Assembly: GCA_965246805.1 (NCBI GenBank)
Contig: CBDFFO010000005.1
Span: 1 to 64,000 of the forward strand
Origin: Schlegelella_A sp965246805
GTDB lineage: Bacteria; Pseudomonadota; Gammaproteobacteria; Burkholderiales; Burkholderiaceae_C
Length of the DNA stretch: 64,000 nt
Direction of reading: 5' to 3'
Part shown: one piece after another, positions 44,312-54,537 of the stretch
Position numbering within the stretch: position 1 is the first letter of the stretch
Layout: the number at the start of each line of letters is the position of its first letter
Position numbers and translations under genes: made by a program
Notes under the pieces: model-generated
What the model saw: only the letters and a program-made list of their open reading frames with translations
Told to the model about the DNA's origin: nothing
The model's database searches: none

Positions 44312-44408
44312 CGGAAGAGGCGGGCTCGGACCAAGCCTTTGTGGTCGAGCGGTAGACCGTCGCTGGAGAGGTACGGCGAAGGGCCCGCGCTAGGGCCTGC
44401 CGAGTCCA
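44312..44408 (-). other. iscA-hscB spacer with a short GC-rich hairpin
   Basis: A 97-base gap between iscA and hscB. A stem GGCCC/GGGCC (44382-44386 with 44393-44397, six-base loop) lies just after the iscA stop. It may stabilise or end part of the upstream message so that chaperones are made at a different level. No U-tract is present, so this is only a suggestion. Confidence 0.3.
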
Positions 44409-44732
44409 TCAGACGCGGAATGATTCTCCGCAGCCGCAGCGATCTTTTTCGCGCGGGTTATGGAACTTGAAGCCTTCGTTCAAGCCTTCGCGCACGTAGT
44501 CGAGCTCAGTGCCATCGATGTAAGGCAGGCTCTTCGGATCGACTAGAACCTTGACGCCATGGTCTTCGAAGACCACATCCTCCGGGGCACTCTCGTCGGC
44601 GTACTCCAGCTTGTACGCAAGCCCAGAGCAACCCGTGGTCTTAACACCAAGGCGCACGCCCACGCCCTTGCCACGCTTGCCTATGTATCGGCTGACGTGA
44701 CGTGCAGCGGCTTCAGTGAGGGTGACGGCCAT
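44409..44732 (-). CDS. iscA: Iron-sulfur assembly protein IscA
   Basis: A 107-residue A-type Fe-S carrier. The three conserved Cys are present: GCSGLAY and the C-terminal CGCGESF. ATG 44732 is one base after the iscU stop and gives the family length. Confidence 0.97.
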   Translation of the reverse strand: MAVTLTEAAARHVSRYIGKRGKGVGVRLGVKTTGCSGLAYKLEYADESAPEDVVFEDHGVKVLVDPKSLPYIDGTELDYVREGLNEGFKFHNPREKDRCGCGESFRV

Positions 44733-44733
44733 G

Positions 44734-45132
44734 TCAGTGCGCGAGGGTCTCGCCCTTCTTCGCGCGATAGTCGTCGACCGCCGCCTTGATGGCATCTTCA
44801 GCCAGGATCGAACAGTGGATCTTCACCGGTGGCAGCGTGAGTTCGGCGGCGATGTGCGTGTTCTTGATCGCGAGCGCTTCGTCGAGCGTTTTACCCTTCA
44901 CCCACTCGGTGACCAACGAGCTGGACGCGATGGCCGAGCCACATCCGTACGTCTTGAAGCGCGCATCTTCGATCAATCCCGTCGCCGGGTTCACCTTGAT
45001 CTGGAGCTTCATTACATCGCCGCAGGCCGGCGCGCCGACCATGCCGGTGCCGACGCTGTCGTCGCCCTTGTCGAACGAGCCCACGTTGCGGGGGTTTTCG
45101 TAGTGTTCGACGACTTTTTCGCTGTATGCCAC
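44734..45132 (-). CDS. iscU: Fe-S cluster scaffold IscU
   Basis: A 132-residue scaffold on which [2Fe-2S] clusters are built. The three ligand Cys are in APACGDVMKL, TYGCGSAIASSS and HCSILAEDAI, and the HscA-recognised LPPVK motif is intact. It lies 30 bases after iscS. Confidence 0.98.
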   Translation of the reverse strand: MAYSEKVVEHYENPRNVGSFDKGDDSVGTGMVGAPACGDVMKLQIKVNPATGLIEDARFKTYGCGSAIASSSLVTEWVKGKTLDEALAIKNTHIAAELTLPPVKIHCSILAEDAIKAAVDDYRAKKGETLAH

Positions 45133-45162
45133 ATCTGTCTCCTGAATTTCACAGCCGGCGCA

Positions 45163-46383
45163 TCAATGCGCCGCCCATTGAATGGTGCTCAAGTCGACAC
45201 CATCCTTGAACATGTCCCAGAGCGGCGACAACTCGCGCAGCTTTCCCACGCGATCCTTCAAGGTGCCGACCACGTAATCGATGTCTTCGACCGTCGTGAA
45301 GCGTCCGATCGTCATCCGCAAGCTCGAATGGGCGAGTTCGTCGCTGCGGCCGAGTGCACGCAACACATAACTCGGTTCGAGACTCGCCGATGTGCACGCC
45401 GAACCCGACGACACTGCGATGCCCTTGACACCCATGATCAACGACTCTCCCTCCACGAAGTTGAACGAGATGTTGACGTTGTGCGGCACGCGACGCTCAG
45501 CGTCTCCGTTCAGAAAGGTCTGCTCGATATCGGAAAGCCCGTTGACCAGGCGCTGATGCAACATGCGAACGCGCTCGATCTCCGAACCCATCTCCTCCCG
45601 CGCGATCCGAAAAGCTTCGCCCATCCCGACGATCTGGTGCGTCGGCAACGTGCCAGAGCGCATCCCCCGCTCGTGCCCACCGCCATGCATCTGCGACTCG
45701 ATGCGCACACGAGGCTTGCGGCGCACATAGAGCGCCCCAATGCCTTTGGGTCCGTACGTCTTGTGGGAGGCCAAGCTCATCAGATCGACGGGCAACGTCG
45801 AAAGATCGATGGCGACCTTGCCGGTGGCCTGCGCCGCATCGACGTGGAAAATAACGCTGCGCTCCCGGCACATCTGACCGATGGCCTCGATATCCTGAAT
45901 AACGCCGATCTCGTTGTTGACATACATCACCGACACCAGGATCGTGTCGGGCCGCATCGCGGTCTTCAATTTGCCGAAATCGAGCAAACCGTTCTCTTCG
46001 ACATCGAGATAGGTCACCTCGAAGCCTTGACGCTCGAGCTCGCGCATGGTGTCGAGCACGGCCTTGTGCTCGGTCTTCACCGTGATCAAGTGTTTGCCGC
46101 GGGTCTTGTAGAACTGCGCTGCGCCCTTCAAGGCGAGGTTGTTCGACTCGGTGGCGCCAGACGTCCAGACAATCTCGCGCGGATCGGCCCCGATCAGCGC
46201 CGCCACTTGCTCGCGGGCCTTCTCGACCGCTGCCTCAGCCTCCCAACCATACGAGTGGCTGCGTGAGGCCGGGTTGCCGAATCGCTCGCTCAGCCAGGGA
46301 ATCATCGCGTCAACGACGCGCTGGTCGACGGGCGTGGTCGCGCCGTAGTCCATGTAAACGGGAAAATGTGGGGTGGTATCCAT
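45163..46383 (-). CDS. iscS: Cysteine desulfurase IscS
   Basis: A 406-residue PLP enzyme giving sulfur from cysteine to IscU and to tRNA thiolation. The PLP Lys is in LASHKTYGPKGIGALYV, and the catalytic loop Cys in SSGSACTSASLEPSYVLRALG. It lies 45 bases after iscR. Confidence 0.98.
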   Translation of the reverse strand: MDTTPHFPVYMDYGATTPVDQRVVDAMIPWLSERFGNPASRSHSYGWEAEAAVEKAREQVAALIGADPREIVWTSGATESNNLALKGAAQFYKTRGKHLITVKTEHKAVLDTMRELERQGFEVTYLDVEENGLLDFGKLKTAMRPDTILVSVMYVNNEIGVIQDIEAIGQMCRERSVIFHVDAAQATGKVAIDLSTLPVDLMSLASHKTYGPKGIGALYVRRKPRVRIESQMHGGGHERGMRSGTLPTHQIVGMGEAFRIAREEMGSEIERVRMLHQRLVNGLSDIEQTFLNGDAERRVPHNVNISFNFVEGESLIMGVKGIAVSSGSACTSASLEPSYVLRALGRSDELAHSSLRMTIGRFTTVEDIDYVVGTLKDRVGKLRELSPLWDMFKDGVDLSTIQWAAH

Positions 46384-46428
46384 GAATGTCGGTCGCGGCG
46401 CGTGGTCGGCGCCCTTGTTGAAAACAGC

Positions 46429-46962
46429 TTATTTTGCGAAGCTCGCCCCGAGCGCGAACACCGAGTTCGGCGCCGTGATCTTGATCGGCTTCACCACTGG
46501 CTGCGTCGAGATCGCGCGCTTCACCGGATGCTCTTCAATCGAAACCCCCTTGGCGAGTTGCTCGTCGACGAGCTTTTTCAACGACACCGAATCCAGGAAC
46601 TCGATCATTTTCGAGTTGAGACTCGCCCAGAGGTCGTGCGTCATGCAACGACCGGCGTCGTCGCCCATGCAGTTTTCCTTGCCGGCGCAACCCGTGGCAT
46701 CGATCGGCTCGTCGACCGCGACGATGATGTCCGCCACGGTGATCTCCTCCGATTTGCGGCCGAGCGAATAACCGCCGCCGGGTCCCCGCGTGCTTTCGAC
46801 CAGCTCGTGCCGGCGGAGCTTTCCGAAAAGCTGCTCCAGATACGACAGCGAAATTTGCTGGCGTCCGCTGATGGCCGCCAGCGCGACAGGCCCCGTGTGC
46901 TCTCGAAGCGCCAGATCGATCATGGCGGTCACCGCAAAACGGCCTTTGGTGGTCAATCGCAT
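46429..46962 (-). CDS. iscR: Fe-S-sensing transcription regulator IscR
   Basis: A 177-residue Rrf2-family regulator, the first gene of the isc operon. The winged helix opens MRLTTKGRFAVTAMIDLAL and has the recognition part ISLSYLEQLFGKLRR. The three cluster Cys and the His ligand are in CAGKENCMGDDAGRCMTH. In E. coli, [2Fe-2S]-IscR represses its own operon; two matching sites lie upstream here. An AGGAG ribosome site is five bases before the ATG. Confidence 0.97.
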   Translation of the reverse strand: MRLTTKGRFAVTAMIDLALREHTGPVALAAISGRQQISLSYLEQLFGKLRRHELVESTRGPGGGYSLGRKSEEITVADIIVAVDEPIDATGCAGKENCMGDDAGRCMTHDLWASLNSKMIEFLDSVSLKKLVDEQLAKGVSIEEHPVKRAISTQPVVKPIKITAPNSVFALGASFAK

Positions 46963-47055
46963 ATCAACTCCTGTGGTCCTGAATCGGCAGCCCTGACGAG
47001 CTGGAAAAACGCGCCGCGCCTCTATGACGAAGCAGTCTCGCGGCGGCCTGTTCCC

Positions 47056-47080
47056 TTATCCGACCGATTTTGTCGAGTAT
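47056..47080 (-). promoter_or_regulatory. IscR type-1 operator (site B)
   Basis: Read on the minus strand, this 25-base element starts ATACTCGAC and ends GTCGGATAA, matching about 21 of 25 positions of the known E. coli type-1 IscR consensus (hand alignment). It lies about 95 bases before iscR. A TATACT hexamer overlaps its upstream edge, so binding would block transcription. Confidence 0.75.
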
Positions 47081-47084
47081 AGGG

Positions 47085-47109
47085 GAAGTCGACTGTTTCG
47101 GTCTGGTTA
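47085..47109 (-). promoter_or_regulatory. IscR type-1-like operator (site A)
   Basis: A second element, about 29 bases upstream of the first centre to centre. Its core GACCGAAACAGTCGACT matches the GACTRWWWYAGTCRRST part of the IscR consensus well, about 19 of 25 positions by eye; the outer left arm is weaker. Two tandem IscR sites upstream of iscR parallel the E. coli operon. Confidence 0.65.
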
Positions 47110-47174
47110 TCCCCAATTAGTTCCCTGGAGGCTGGCGGGTTTTTTCGAAGTTCGGGCTGCGCCGACTGAGCGAC

Positions 47175-49292
<2,118 letters not shown>

Positions 49293-49429
49293 GGCAGATA
49301 AAATGAAGCAGGCGCGTCGGCTGCGCGAACCGGGCCAGCCTAAACGGAAATGGGCGACGGCATTTCGATCGGCAGTGCCGCTACGCGTCATTCCACTTGG
49401 TGGCATTCCCTCTTTAGACAAGGACGTTC

Positions 49430-50629
49430 ATGCCTGCGCTCTTCGAAACCCTCGAGCTCGCACCTCGCGACCCCATCCTCGGCCTGAACGAGCAATACGC
49501 CGCCGACACCCGTCCCACGAAGGTCAATCTTGGCGTCGGCGTGTACGGCGACGAGAGCGGCCAGCTGCCGTTGCTGCGCTGTGTCCAACAGGCCGAGGAG
49601 GCCATGGCGAAAACGCCATCGGCGCGCGGTTACCTGCCGATCGACGGCATCGCCGCGTACGACGCGGCAGTGCAAGACCTCGTGTTCGGTGCCGATCACC
49701 CGGCCACCAGGGCCGGGCGCATCGCGACCGTGCAATCGCTCGGCGGCACCGGCGCGTTGAAGGTCGGTGCCGATCTGCTGAAGCGCATGAACCCCGGCGC
49801 GAAGGTGCTGATCAGCGCGCCGAGCTGGGAGAACCACCGCGCGCTTTTCGAAGCCGCCGGCTTCAAGGTGGACCCTTACCCGTACTACGACGCCGCCACG
49901 CGCGACGTCGATTTCACGGCGATGCTGGCCTGCTTCGATGCCGCCGCGCCGGGCACGATCCTCGTGTTGCATGCGTGTTGCCACAACCCGACCGGCTGCG
50001 ATCTCACGCTGGCACAGTGGGCCCAGGTGGTCGGTGTCGTGAAGGCGCGCGGCCTGTTCGCATTCATCGACATGGCCTATCAGGGGTTTGGCGACGGCAT
50101 TGCCGAAGACGGCGCGGTGGTTCGCCTTTTTGCCGATGCCGACACCGACTTCCTGGTGGCGAGCAGCTTCTCGAAGAGTTTCTCGTTGTATGGCGAACGC
50201 GTCGGCGCGTTGAGCGTGATGTGCCGTTCGAAGGATGAGCAGACCCGCGTGCTGAGCCAGTTGAAGCGCGTGATCCGCACCAACTACTCGAACCCGCCGA
50301 CCCATGGTGCAAAGGTCGTCGCCAATGTGCTCGCCACACCGGCCTGGCGCGCACTGTGGGAAAGCGAACTCGCCGCGATGCGCGTGCGCATCAAGGCGAT
50401 GCGTGCGGAACTCGCGAACAAGCTCGCGGCCGCCGGCAGCACGCAAGACACGAGCTTCATCACCCGGCAGCGCGGCATGTTCAGCTACTCTGGGCTCGGC
50501 ACGGCGCAGATGCATCGCTTGCGACACGAATTTGGCATCTACGGCGTCGACTCGGGCCGGATCTGTGTCGCCGCGCTGAACGAACACAACATCGACGCGG
50601 TGGTGGCCGGGATCGTCGCGGTGTCTTGA
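49430..50629 (+). CDS. tyrB: Aromatic amino acid / aspartate aminotransferase
   Basis: A 399-residue class I aminotransferase close to TyrB/AspC. The start LFETLELAPRDPILGLNEQY, NPTGCDLTLAQW, AFIDMAYQGFGDG and the PLP Lys in SSFSKSFSLYGERVGAL are typical. Family knowledge suggests it transaminates tyrosine, phenylalanine and aspartate; specificity is not resolved. An AAGGA ribosome site lies six bases before ATG 49430. It is divergent from uvrB. Confidence 0.92.
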   Translation: MPALFETLELAPRDPILGLNEQYAADTRPTKVNLGVGVYGDESGQLPLLRCVQQAEEAMAKTPSARGYLPIDGIAAYDAAVQDLVFGADHPATRAGRIATVQSLGGTGALKVGADLLKRMNPGAKVLISAPSWENHRALFEAAGFKVDPYPYYDAATRDVDFTAMLACFDAAAPGTILVLHACCHNPTGCDLTLAQWAQVVGVVKARGLFAFIDMAYQGFGDGIAEDGAVVRLFADADTDFLVASSFSKSFSLYGERVGALSVMCRSKDEQTRVLSQLKRVIRTNYSNPPTHGAKVVANVLATPAWRALWESELAAMRVRIKAMRAELANKLAAAGSTQDTSFITRQRGMFSYSGLGTAQMHRLRHEFGIYGVDSGRICVAALNEHNIDAVVAGIVAVS

Positions 50630-50733
50630 CGCGATCTTGTTCCTACAATCCCCGGCCGCAACTGCGGTGTGTGATTCTCGCGCGCGAACGACCGGCCAAA
50701 CCCGGAGACGCGGCGTCCAGGAAGGTGGCTCCA

Positions 50734-52194
50734 GTGCTTTATGAGTTGTATGAATCGCAGCGCGCGCTGCTGAGTCCGTTCGCCGAATTCGCGAGCGCCT
50801 CGTCCAAGCTCTACAACAACCCGCGCTCGGCGTTCTCGCACACCTCGCTCGCCCAACGTGTGTCGGCCGGGCTCGAGCTGATGCATCGTCTCGCAAAGGA
50901 GTACGAGAAGCCGTTGTTCAACATCCATTCGGTCGCAATCGACGAGGTCGACGTCGCGGTGCATGAACAGGTCGCACTCGAACTGCCGTTCTGCCGGCTG
51001 CTGCGCTTCAAGCGTTTCACCGATGACATGCCCATGCTGGCGCGGTTGAAAGAGCAGCCCACGGTGCTCGTCGTCGCGCCGCTGTCGGGCCACCATGCGA
51101 CCTTGCTGCGCGAGACCGTGCGCGCGCTGTTGCACGACCACAAGGTCTTCATCACCGACTGGACCGACGCGCGCATGGTGCCGGCCGACAAGGGCCCGTT
51201 CCACCTGGCCGACTACGTCGACTACGTGCAGCAGTTCATCCGCCTCATCGGGCCCGCCGTGAATGTGATCTCGGTCTGCCAGCCGACGGTACCGGTGCTG
51301 GCGGCGATCTCGCTGATGGCGAGCGCCGGCGAGAAAACGCCGCGCACCATGACCATGATGGGCGGCCCCATCGATGCCCGCAAGAGCCCGACCGCCGTCA
51401 ACAACCTCGCGACCAACAAGAGCATCGAGTGGTTCGAGAACAACGTGATCTTCCGCGTGCCGGCTCAGTACCCGGGCGGCGGCCGGCCGGTGTATCCGGG
51501 CTTCCTGCAGCACGCCGGCTTCATCGCGATGAATCCCGACCGCCACATGAAGTCGCACTACGACTACTTCCTGGACCTGGTGCGCGGCGAAGACGAACAG
51601 GCCGACTTCCATCGTGATTTCTACGACGAGTACAACGCCGTGCTCGACATCCCGGCCGAGTACTACCTCGACACCATCAAGACAGTGTTCCAGGAGTTCG
51701 CGTTGGTGAGAGGCACCTGGGATGTGAACGGCCGACGGGTGCGCCCGCAAGACATCAAGACCAGTGCGCTGCTCACGATCGAGGGGGAGCTCGACGACAT
51801 CTCGGGCGCCGGCCAGACGCATGTGGCACACGAGTTGTGCACGTCGATTCCGGCCGCGCACCGGTTCCGCTACGACGTGGTCGGTGCGGGGCATTACGGC
51901 ATTTTCTCGGGCCGGCGCTGGCGTGAGTTGGTCTACCCGCGGGTGCGCGACTTCATCGCATCGGCGGGGGCATCGGCACCGCGCGGTGTGAAGTTGGCGG
52001 CGGCCACGAAGAAGGCGACAACGTTGGCGCGATCGATGTCCACGCCCGAACCGGTGAGTGCGAGGTCTGGGAAGGCCGCCGCCAAGCCCGCTGCGGCAGC
52101 GAAGGCAGCGGCGCAGCCGCGCACGCCCGTGAAGCCGGGCACGTCTTCCAAGACTGCGCGCGCTGCAAAGCGGCGCGCGCCCGCTGCCCGCTGA
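50734..52194 (+). CDS. phaZ: Intracellular polyhydroxyalkanoate depolymerase
   Basis: A 486-residue enzyme mobilising stored polyhydroxybutyrate, of the Ralstonia PhaZ1 type. The active-site nucleophile is Cys in a lipase-like box (SVCQPTVPVL), with Asp (GELDDISG) and His (GAGHYGIFSG) completing the triad. There is no signal peptide. A Lys/Ala/Pro/Arg-rich tail of about 70 residues (from about 418) follows the catalytic domain and looks histone- or phasin-like. The start is GTG 50734, with an AGGAAGG ribosome site upstream. A TACAAT hexamer at 50644 could be its -10 box. Confidence 0.92.
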   Translation: MLYELYESQRALLSPFAEFASASSKLYNNPRSAFSHTSLAQRVSAGLELMHRLAKEYEKPLFNIHSVAIDEVDVAVHEQVALELPFCRLLRFKRFTDDMPMLARLKEQPTVLVVAPLSGHHATLLRETVRALLHDHKVFITDWTDARMVPADKGPFHLADYVDYVQQFIRLIGPAVNVISVCQPTVPVLAAISLMASAGEKTPRTMTMMGGPIDARKSPTAVNNLATNKSIEWFENNVIFRVPAQYPGGGRPVYPGFLQHAGFIAMNPDRHMKSHYDYFLDLVRGEDEQADFHRDFYDEYNAVLDIPAEYYLDTIKTVFQEFALVRGTWDVNGRRVRPQDIKTSALLTIEGELDDISGAGQTHVAHELCTSIPAAHRFRYDVVGAGHYGIFSGRRWRELVYPRVRDFIASAGASAPRGVKLAAATKKATTLARSMSTPEPVSARSGKAAAKPAAAAKAAAQPRTPVKPGTSSKTARAAKRRAPAAR

Positions 52195-52215
52195 CGTGGC
52201 GTCGAAGGCGCGCCG

Positions 52216-52887
52216 GTGACGCTCCTGTCGCGCATCGATGCGGTCGATGCCGCGTTGCCGCAAACGCAGTGCACACGCTGCGGTTACGACGATTGCCGGC
52301 GCTATGCGATCGCCATCGCCGAAGACCGGGCCGCGACCAACCGCTGCCCACCGGGCGGCGATGTCGGCGTGCAACGGCTGTCGGCCGTCGTCGGCGCGAC
52401 CGCCTTGCCGCTCGACCCCTCGTGTGGCCGGGAGGGTCCGCGCCAGCTCGCGGTGATCGACGAGAACTGGTGCATCGGCTGCGCGCTCTGCCTCGCGGTT
52501 TGTCCGGTCGATGCGATCGCGGGCGCGGCCAAGCGCATGCACACCGTGATCGATGCGCATTGCACCGGCTGCGAACTGTGCGTGCCGGTCTGTCCGGTCG
52601 ATTGCATTTCGCTCGTCGAGGTGACGGTCGACCGCACCGGCTGGGCCGCGTGGTCGGTGGAACAGGCCGACGCGGCCAGGCGACGCTATGACGCTCACCG
52701 CACGCGTTCGTCGGTGAAACACGAACGCTCGGCCACCGGCGAGGCATGGACCCAGACCGAAGGCGATGCCGACATCGAGGACATGTCCATCGAACCCTCT
52801 GCGCGCGCCGAGGCCGAATCGCTCACACGCCGTCGCGCCGCCGTTGCCGCGGCACTCGCGCGCGTTCGCGCCTCGCGCAACGCCTGA
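52216..52887 (+). CDS. rsxB: RnfB/RsxB-like iron-sulfur protein
   Basis: A 223-residue protein with an N-terminal 4Fe-4S motif of the RnfB type (QTQCTRCGYDDCRRYA plus a distal Cys in NRCPPGG) and two ferredoxin motifs (CIGCALCLAVCP and CTGCELCVPVCP). Full RnfB has an N-terminal membrane helix, which is absent here. The other rnf genes are not nearby, so it is probably a soluble electron carrier, perhaps serving the neighbouring Fe-S enzyme Nth. The C-terminal third is charged and variable. The start is GTG 52216. Confidence 0.88.
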   Translation: MTLLSRIDAVDAALPQTQCTRCGYDDCRRYAIAIAEDRAATNRCPPGGDVGVQRLSAVVGATALPLDPSCGREGPRQLAVIDENWCIGCALCLAVCPVDAIAGAAKRMHTVIDAHCTGCELCVPVCPVDCISLVEVTVDRTGWAAWSVEQADAARRRYDAHRTRSSVKHERSATGEAWTQTEGDADIEDMSIEPSARAEAESLTRRRAAVAAALARVRASRNA

Positions 52888-52918
52888 TCACGGGCAGGCC
52901 GCCACGCTTCTTGCGCCG

Positions 52919-53614
52919 ATGAAAGTCGCCGACATCGCGCCCTTCTACGCCACGTTGCGGGCCACCAACCCGGTTCCTCAGGGCGAGCTCGAATACACGA
53001 GCGTGTTCGAGCTGCTAACCGCCGTGCTGCTGTCGGCGCAAGCCACCGACAAGAGCGTCAACAAAGCGACGCGCGTGCTGTTTCCCATCGCCAACACCCC
53101 CGAAGCCATCGTCGCACTCGGGCTCGAGCGCCTGACCGGCCACATCCAGTCGATCGGGCTCTTTCGCACGAAGGCGAAGAACCTGCTCGAGACCTGCCGG
53201 CAGCTGACCGAACGTCATGGCGGCCGGGTGCCGCGCGATCGTGCATCGCTCGAGGCCTTGCCGGGTGTCGGCCGCAAGACCGCGAACGTCGTTCTCAACA
53301 GCGCGTTCGGCGAGCCGACGATAGCGGTCGATACGCACGTGTTTCGTGTCGGCAATCGAACCGGACTCGCCGTCGGCCGGACCCCGTTGGCCGTCGAGCT
53401 GATATTGCTCGACCGCACGCCGGTCGAATTTCTCGAACACGCGCACCACTGGCTGATCCTGCATGGTCGCTACGTGTGCCTCGCGAGGCGACCGCTCTGC
53501 GAGCAGTGCGCGGTCGCGCGATATTGCGATTCGGCGCCGATATTCCTGACCGGCCTCGTGCCCGCAGGCGACGGTGTATCGCCGTTGCCGATCGCCGCTC
53601 GCCGCCACGCATGA
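52919..53614 (+). CDS. nth: Endonuclease III (DNA glycosylase/AP lyase)
   Basis: A 231-residue base-excision repair enzyme for oxidised pyrimidines. The catalytic Lys is in LSAQATDKSVNKAT, the helix-hairpin-helix in LPGVGRKTANVVL and the catalytic Asp in VDTHVFRVGNR. The 4Fe-4S ligands are spaced C-x6-C-x2-C-x5-C. ATG 52919 starts the family domain; no strong ribosome site precedes it. It is 31 bases after the RnfB-like gene. Confidence 0.96.
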   Translation: MKVADIAPFYATLRATNPVPQGELEYTSVFELLTAVLLSAQATDKSVNKATRVLFPIANTPEAIVALGLERLTGHIQSIGLFRTKAKNLLETCRQLTERHGGRVPRDRASLEALPGVGRKTANVVLNSAFGEPTIAVDTHVFRVGNRTGLAVGRTPLAVELILLDRTPVEFLEHAHHWLILHGRYVCLARRPLCEQCAVARYCDSAPIFLTGLVPAGDGVSPLPIAARRHA

Positions 53615-53666
53615 AAGTCGTCACGCCGAGCGCAGCTTTCACATCCGACGGCAGCATGGCCGACCC

Positions 53667-53672
53667 TACAAT
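53667..53672 (+). promoter_or_regulatory. Possible promoter -10 for the zapA cluster
   Basis: TACAAT hexamer 27 bases before the TIGR02449-like gene, in an 84-base spacer after nth. The -35 position (TCCGAC, 17-base spacing) is weak, so confidence is low. Confidence 0.3.
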
Positions 53673-53698
53673 CTGCCACCCTCACGCAGGCCTCGTCC

Positions 53699-53938
53699 AT
53701 GTCCAAGATCGATGAATTCGCCGAGCGGGTCGAGAGGCTCTTGCTGCGACATGACGAGCTGCAACGAACCACCTCGCTGCTGCGCGCGCAACTCGACGCC
53801 GTGGCTGGCGAGCGCGACAACCTGAGGTCACGTCTGAACGCCGCGCGCAGCCGCATCGATGTGCTGCTCGACCGCTTGCCGAACGATCCGGTCAACGACT
53901 CGCCCGGCGAGCAGAAAGACATCGTGTCGCCCTCATGA
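53699..53938 (+). CDS. Small coiled-coil protein upstream of zapA (TIGR02449-like)
   Basis: A 79-residue, highly charged helical protein. Residues about 3-60 form a continuous coiled coil (FAERVERLLLRHDEL and then LRAQLDAVAGERDNLRSRL). Small proteins of this type precede zapA in many betaproteobacteria and resemble ZapB in design, so a cell-division role is inferred. It overlaps zapA by four bases (ATGA). Confidence 0.85.
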   Translation: MSKIDEFAERVERLLLRHDELQRTTSLLRAQLDAVAGERDNLRSRLNAARSRIDVLLDRLPNDPVNDSPGEQKDIVSPS

Positions 53939-54255
53939 AGCAACTCGAAGTGACCATCATGGGTCAGAGCTACATCCTCGGATGCCCCGACGGCGGCGAG
54001 ACCGCGCTGCTCGAGGCCGTCGGCGCCGTCGATCGTGAGATGAGCACCATCCGTGACAGCGGCAAGGTGAAGGCGCGCGAGCGGATCGCGGTGCTGGCAG
54101 CGCTCAATCTCGCGTTCGCACTCGCCGATCGACCAGCCGGGGCCAGCGCGGCCGGTACGAAATCACACGTCGACGACGTGGCGCACAACGTCGACATCGC
54201 CGGGCTCATGCAACGCATCGATTCCGCACTCGGAACCGATGGCCAACTGCTGTGA
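53935..54255 (+). CDS. zapA: Cell division protein ZapA
   Basis: A 106-residue FtsZ-ring stabiliser. The N-terminal MKQLEVTIMGQSYILGCPDGGE, the EAVGAVDREMSTIRDSGKVKARERIAVLAALNLA-type core and the C-terminal helix fit ZapA. It overlaps the preceding coiled-coil gene and is followed by the 6S RNA gene, the usual zapA-ssrS neighbourhood. Confidence 0.94.
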   Translation: MKQLEVTIMGQSYILGCPDGGETALLEAVGAVDREMSTIRDSGKVKARERIAVLAALNLAFALADRPAGASAAGTKSHVDDVAHNVDIAGLMQRIDSALGTDGQLL

Positions 54256-54278
54256 AGGTCGGCGCCGAGGCGTATAGT
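54250..54278 (+). promoter_or_regulatory. 6S RNA promoter
   Basis: A TATAGT -10 hexamer at 54273-54278 lies seven bases before the predicted 6S 5' end. The -35 region overlaps the zapA stop codon and is a weak match. Confidence 0.5.
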
Positions 54279-54283
54279 TTCCC

Positions 54284-54461
54284 GGTCCGTCGCGTTCGTG
54301 CGAGCTTTATATTTCCTTGAACCGATGCTCGCAAGAGCAAGGGCTTGGAACATCGCCCGGTTGGTGTGATCGTCTCGCGTCAGATGAACCCGAAGCCGGG
54401 CTGACCTCGCCCACCTGAACTGCCTGGGTTCAGGAATGCGGCTCGCGGCTCGCGGCGGACA
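54284..54461 (+). ncRNA. ssrS: 6S RNA
   Basis: A predicted 178-base RNA that binds the sigma70 RNA polymerase holoenzyme in stationary phase. The closing stem GTCCGTCGCG (54285-54294) pairs with CGCGGCGGAC (54451-54460), and a second GCGAGC/GCTCGC stem continues it. The central-bubble strands resemble E. coli 6S: CCTTGAACCGATG on the 5' side (E. coli CCCUGAGCCGAUA), then CGGTTGGTG, and CACCTGAAC...GGGTTCAGG on the 3' side. Length, structure and the place between zapA and the EVE gene all agree. The exact ends are estimated. Confidence 0.88.
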
Positions 54462-54537
54462 CCTTGTTTTCATGTTCGAACCGGTCAGTTCGCGATTCGA
54501 GCAACGCGCACCATTGCAGACCAAGGAAGCGCCGCGC

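Noticed and set aside
44335..44365. tRNA-like D-arm sequence (GTCGAGCGGTAGACC)
   Set aside because: No acceptor, anticodon or T-arm could be folded around it.
49293..49429. LexA box for uvrB
   Set aside because: No CTGT-N8-ACAG match in the divergent spacer with the aminotransferase gene.
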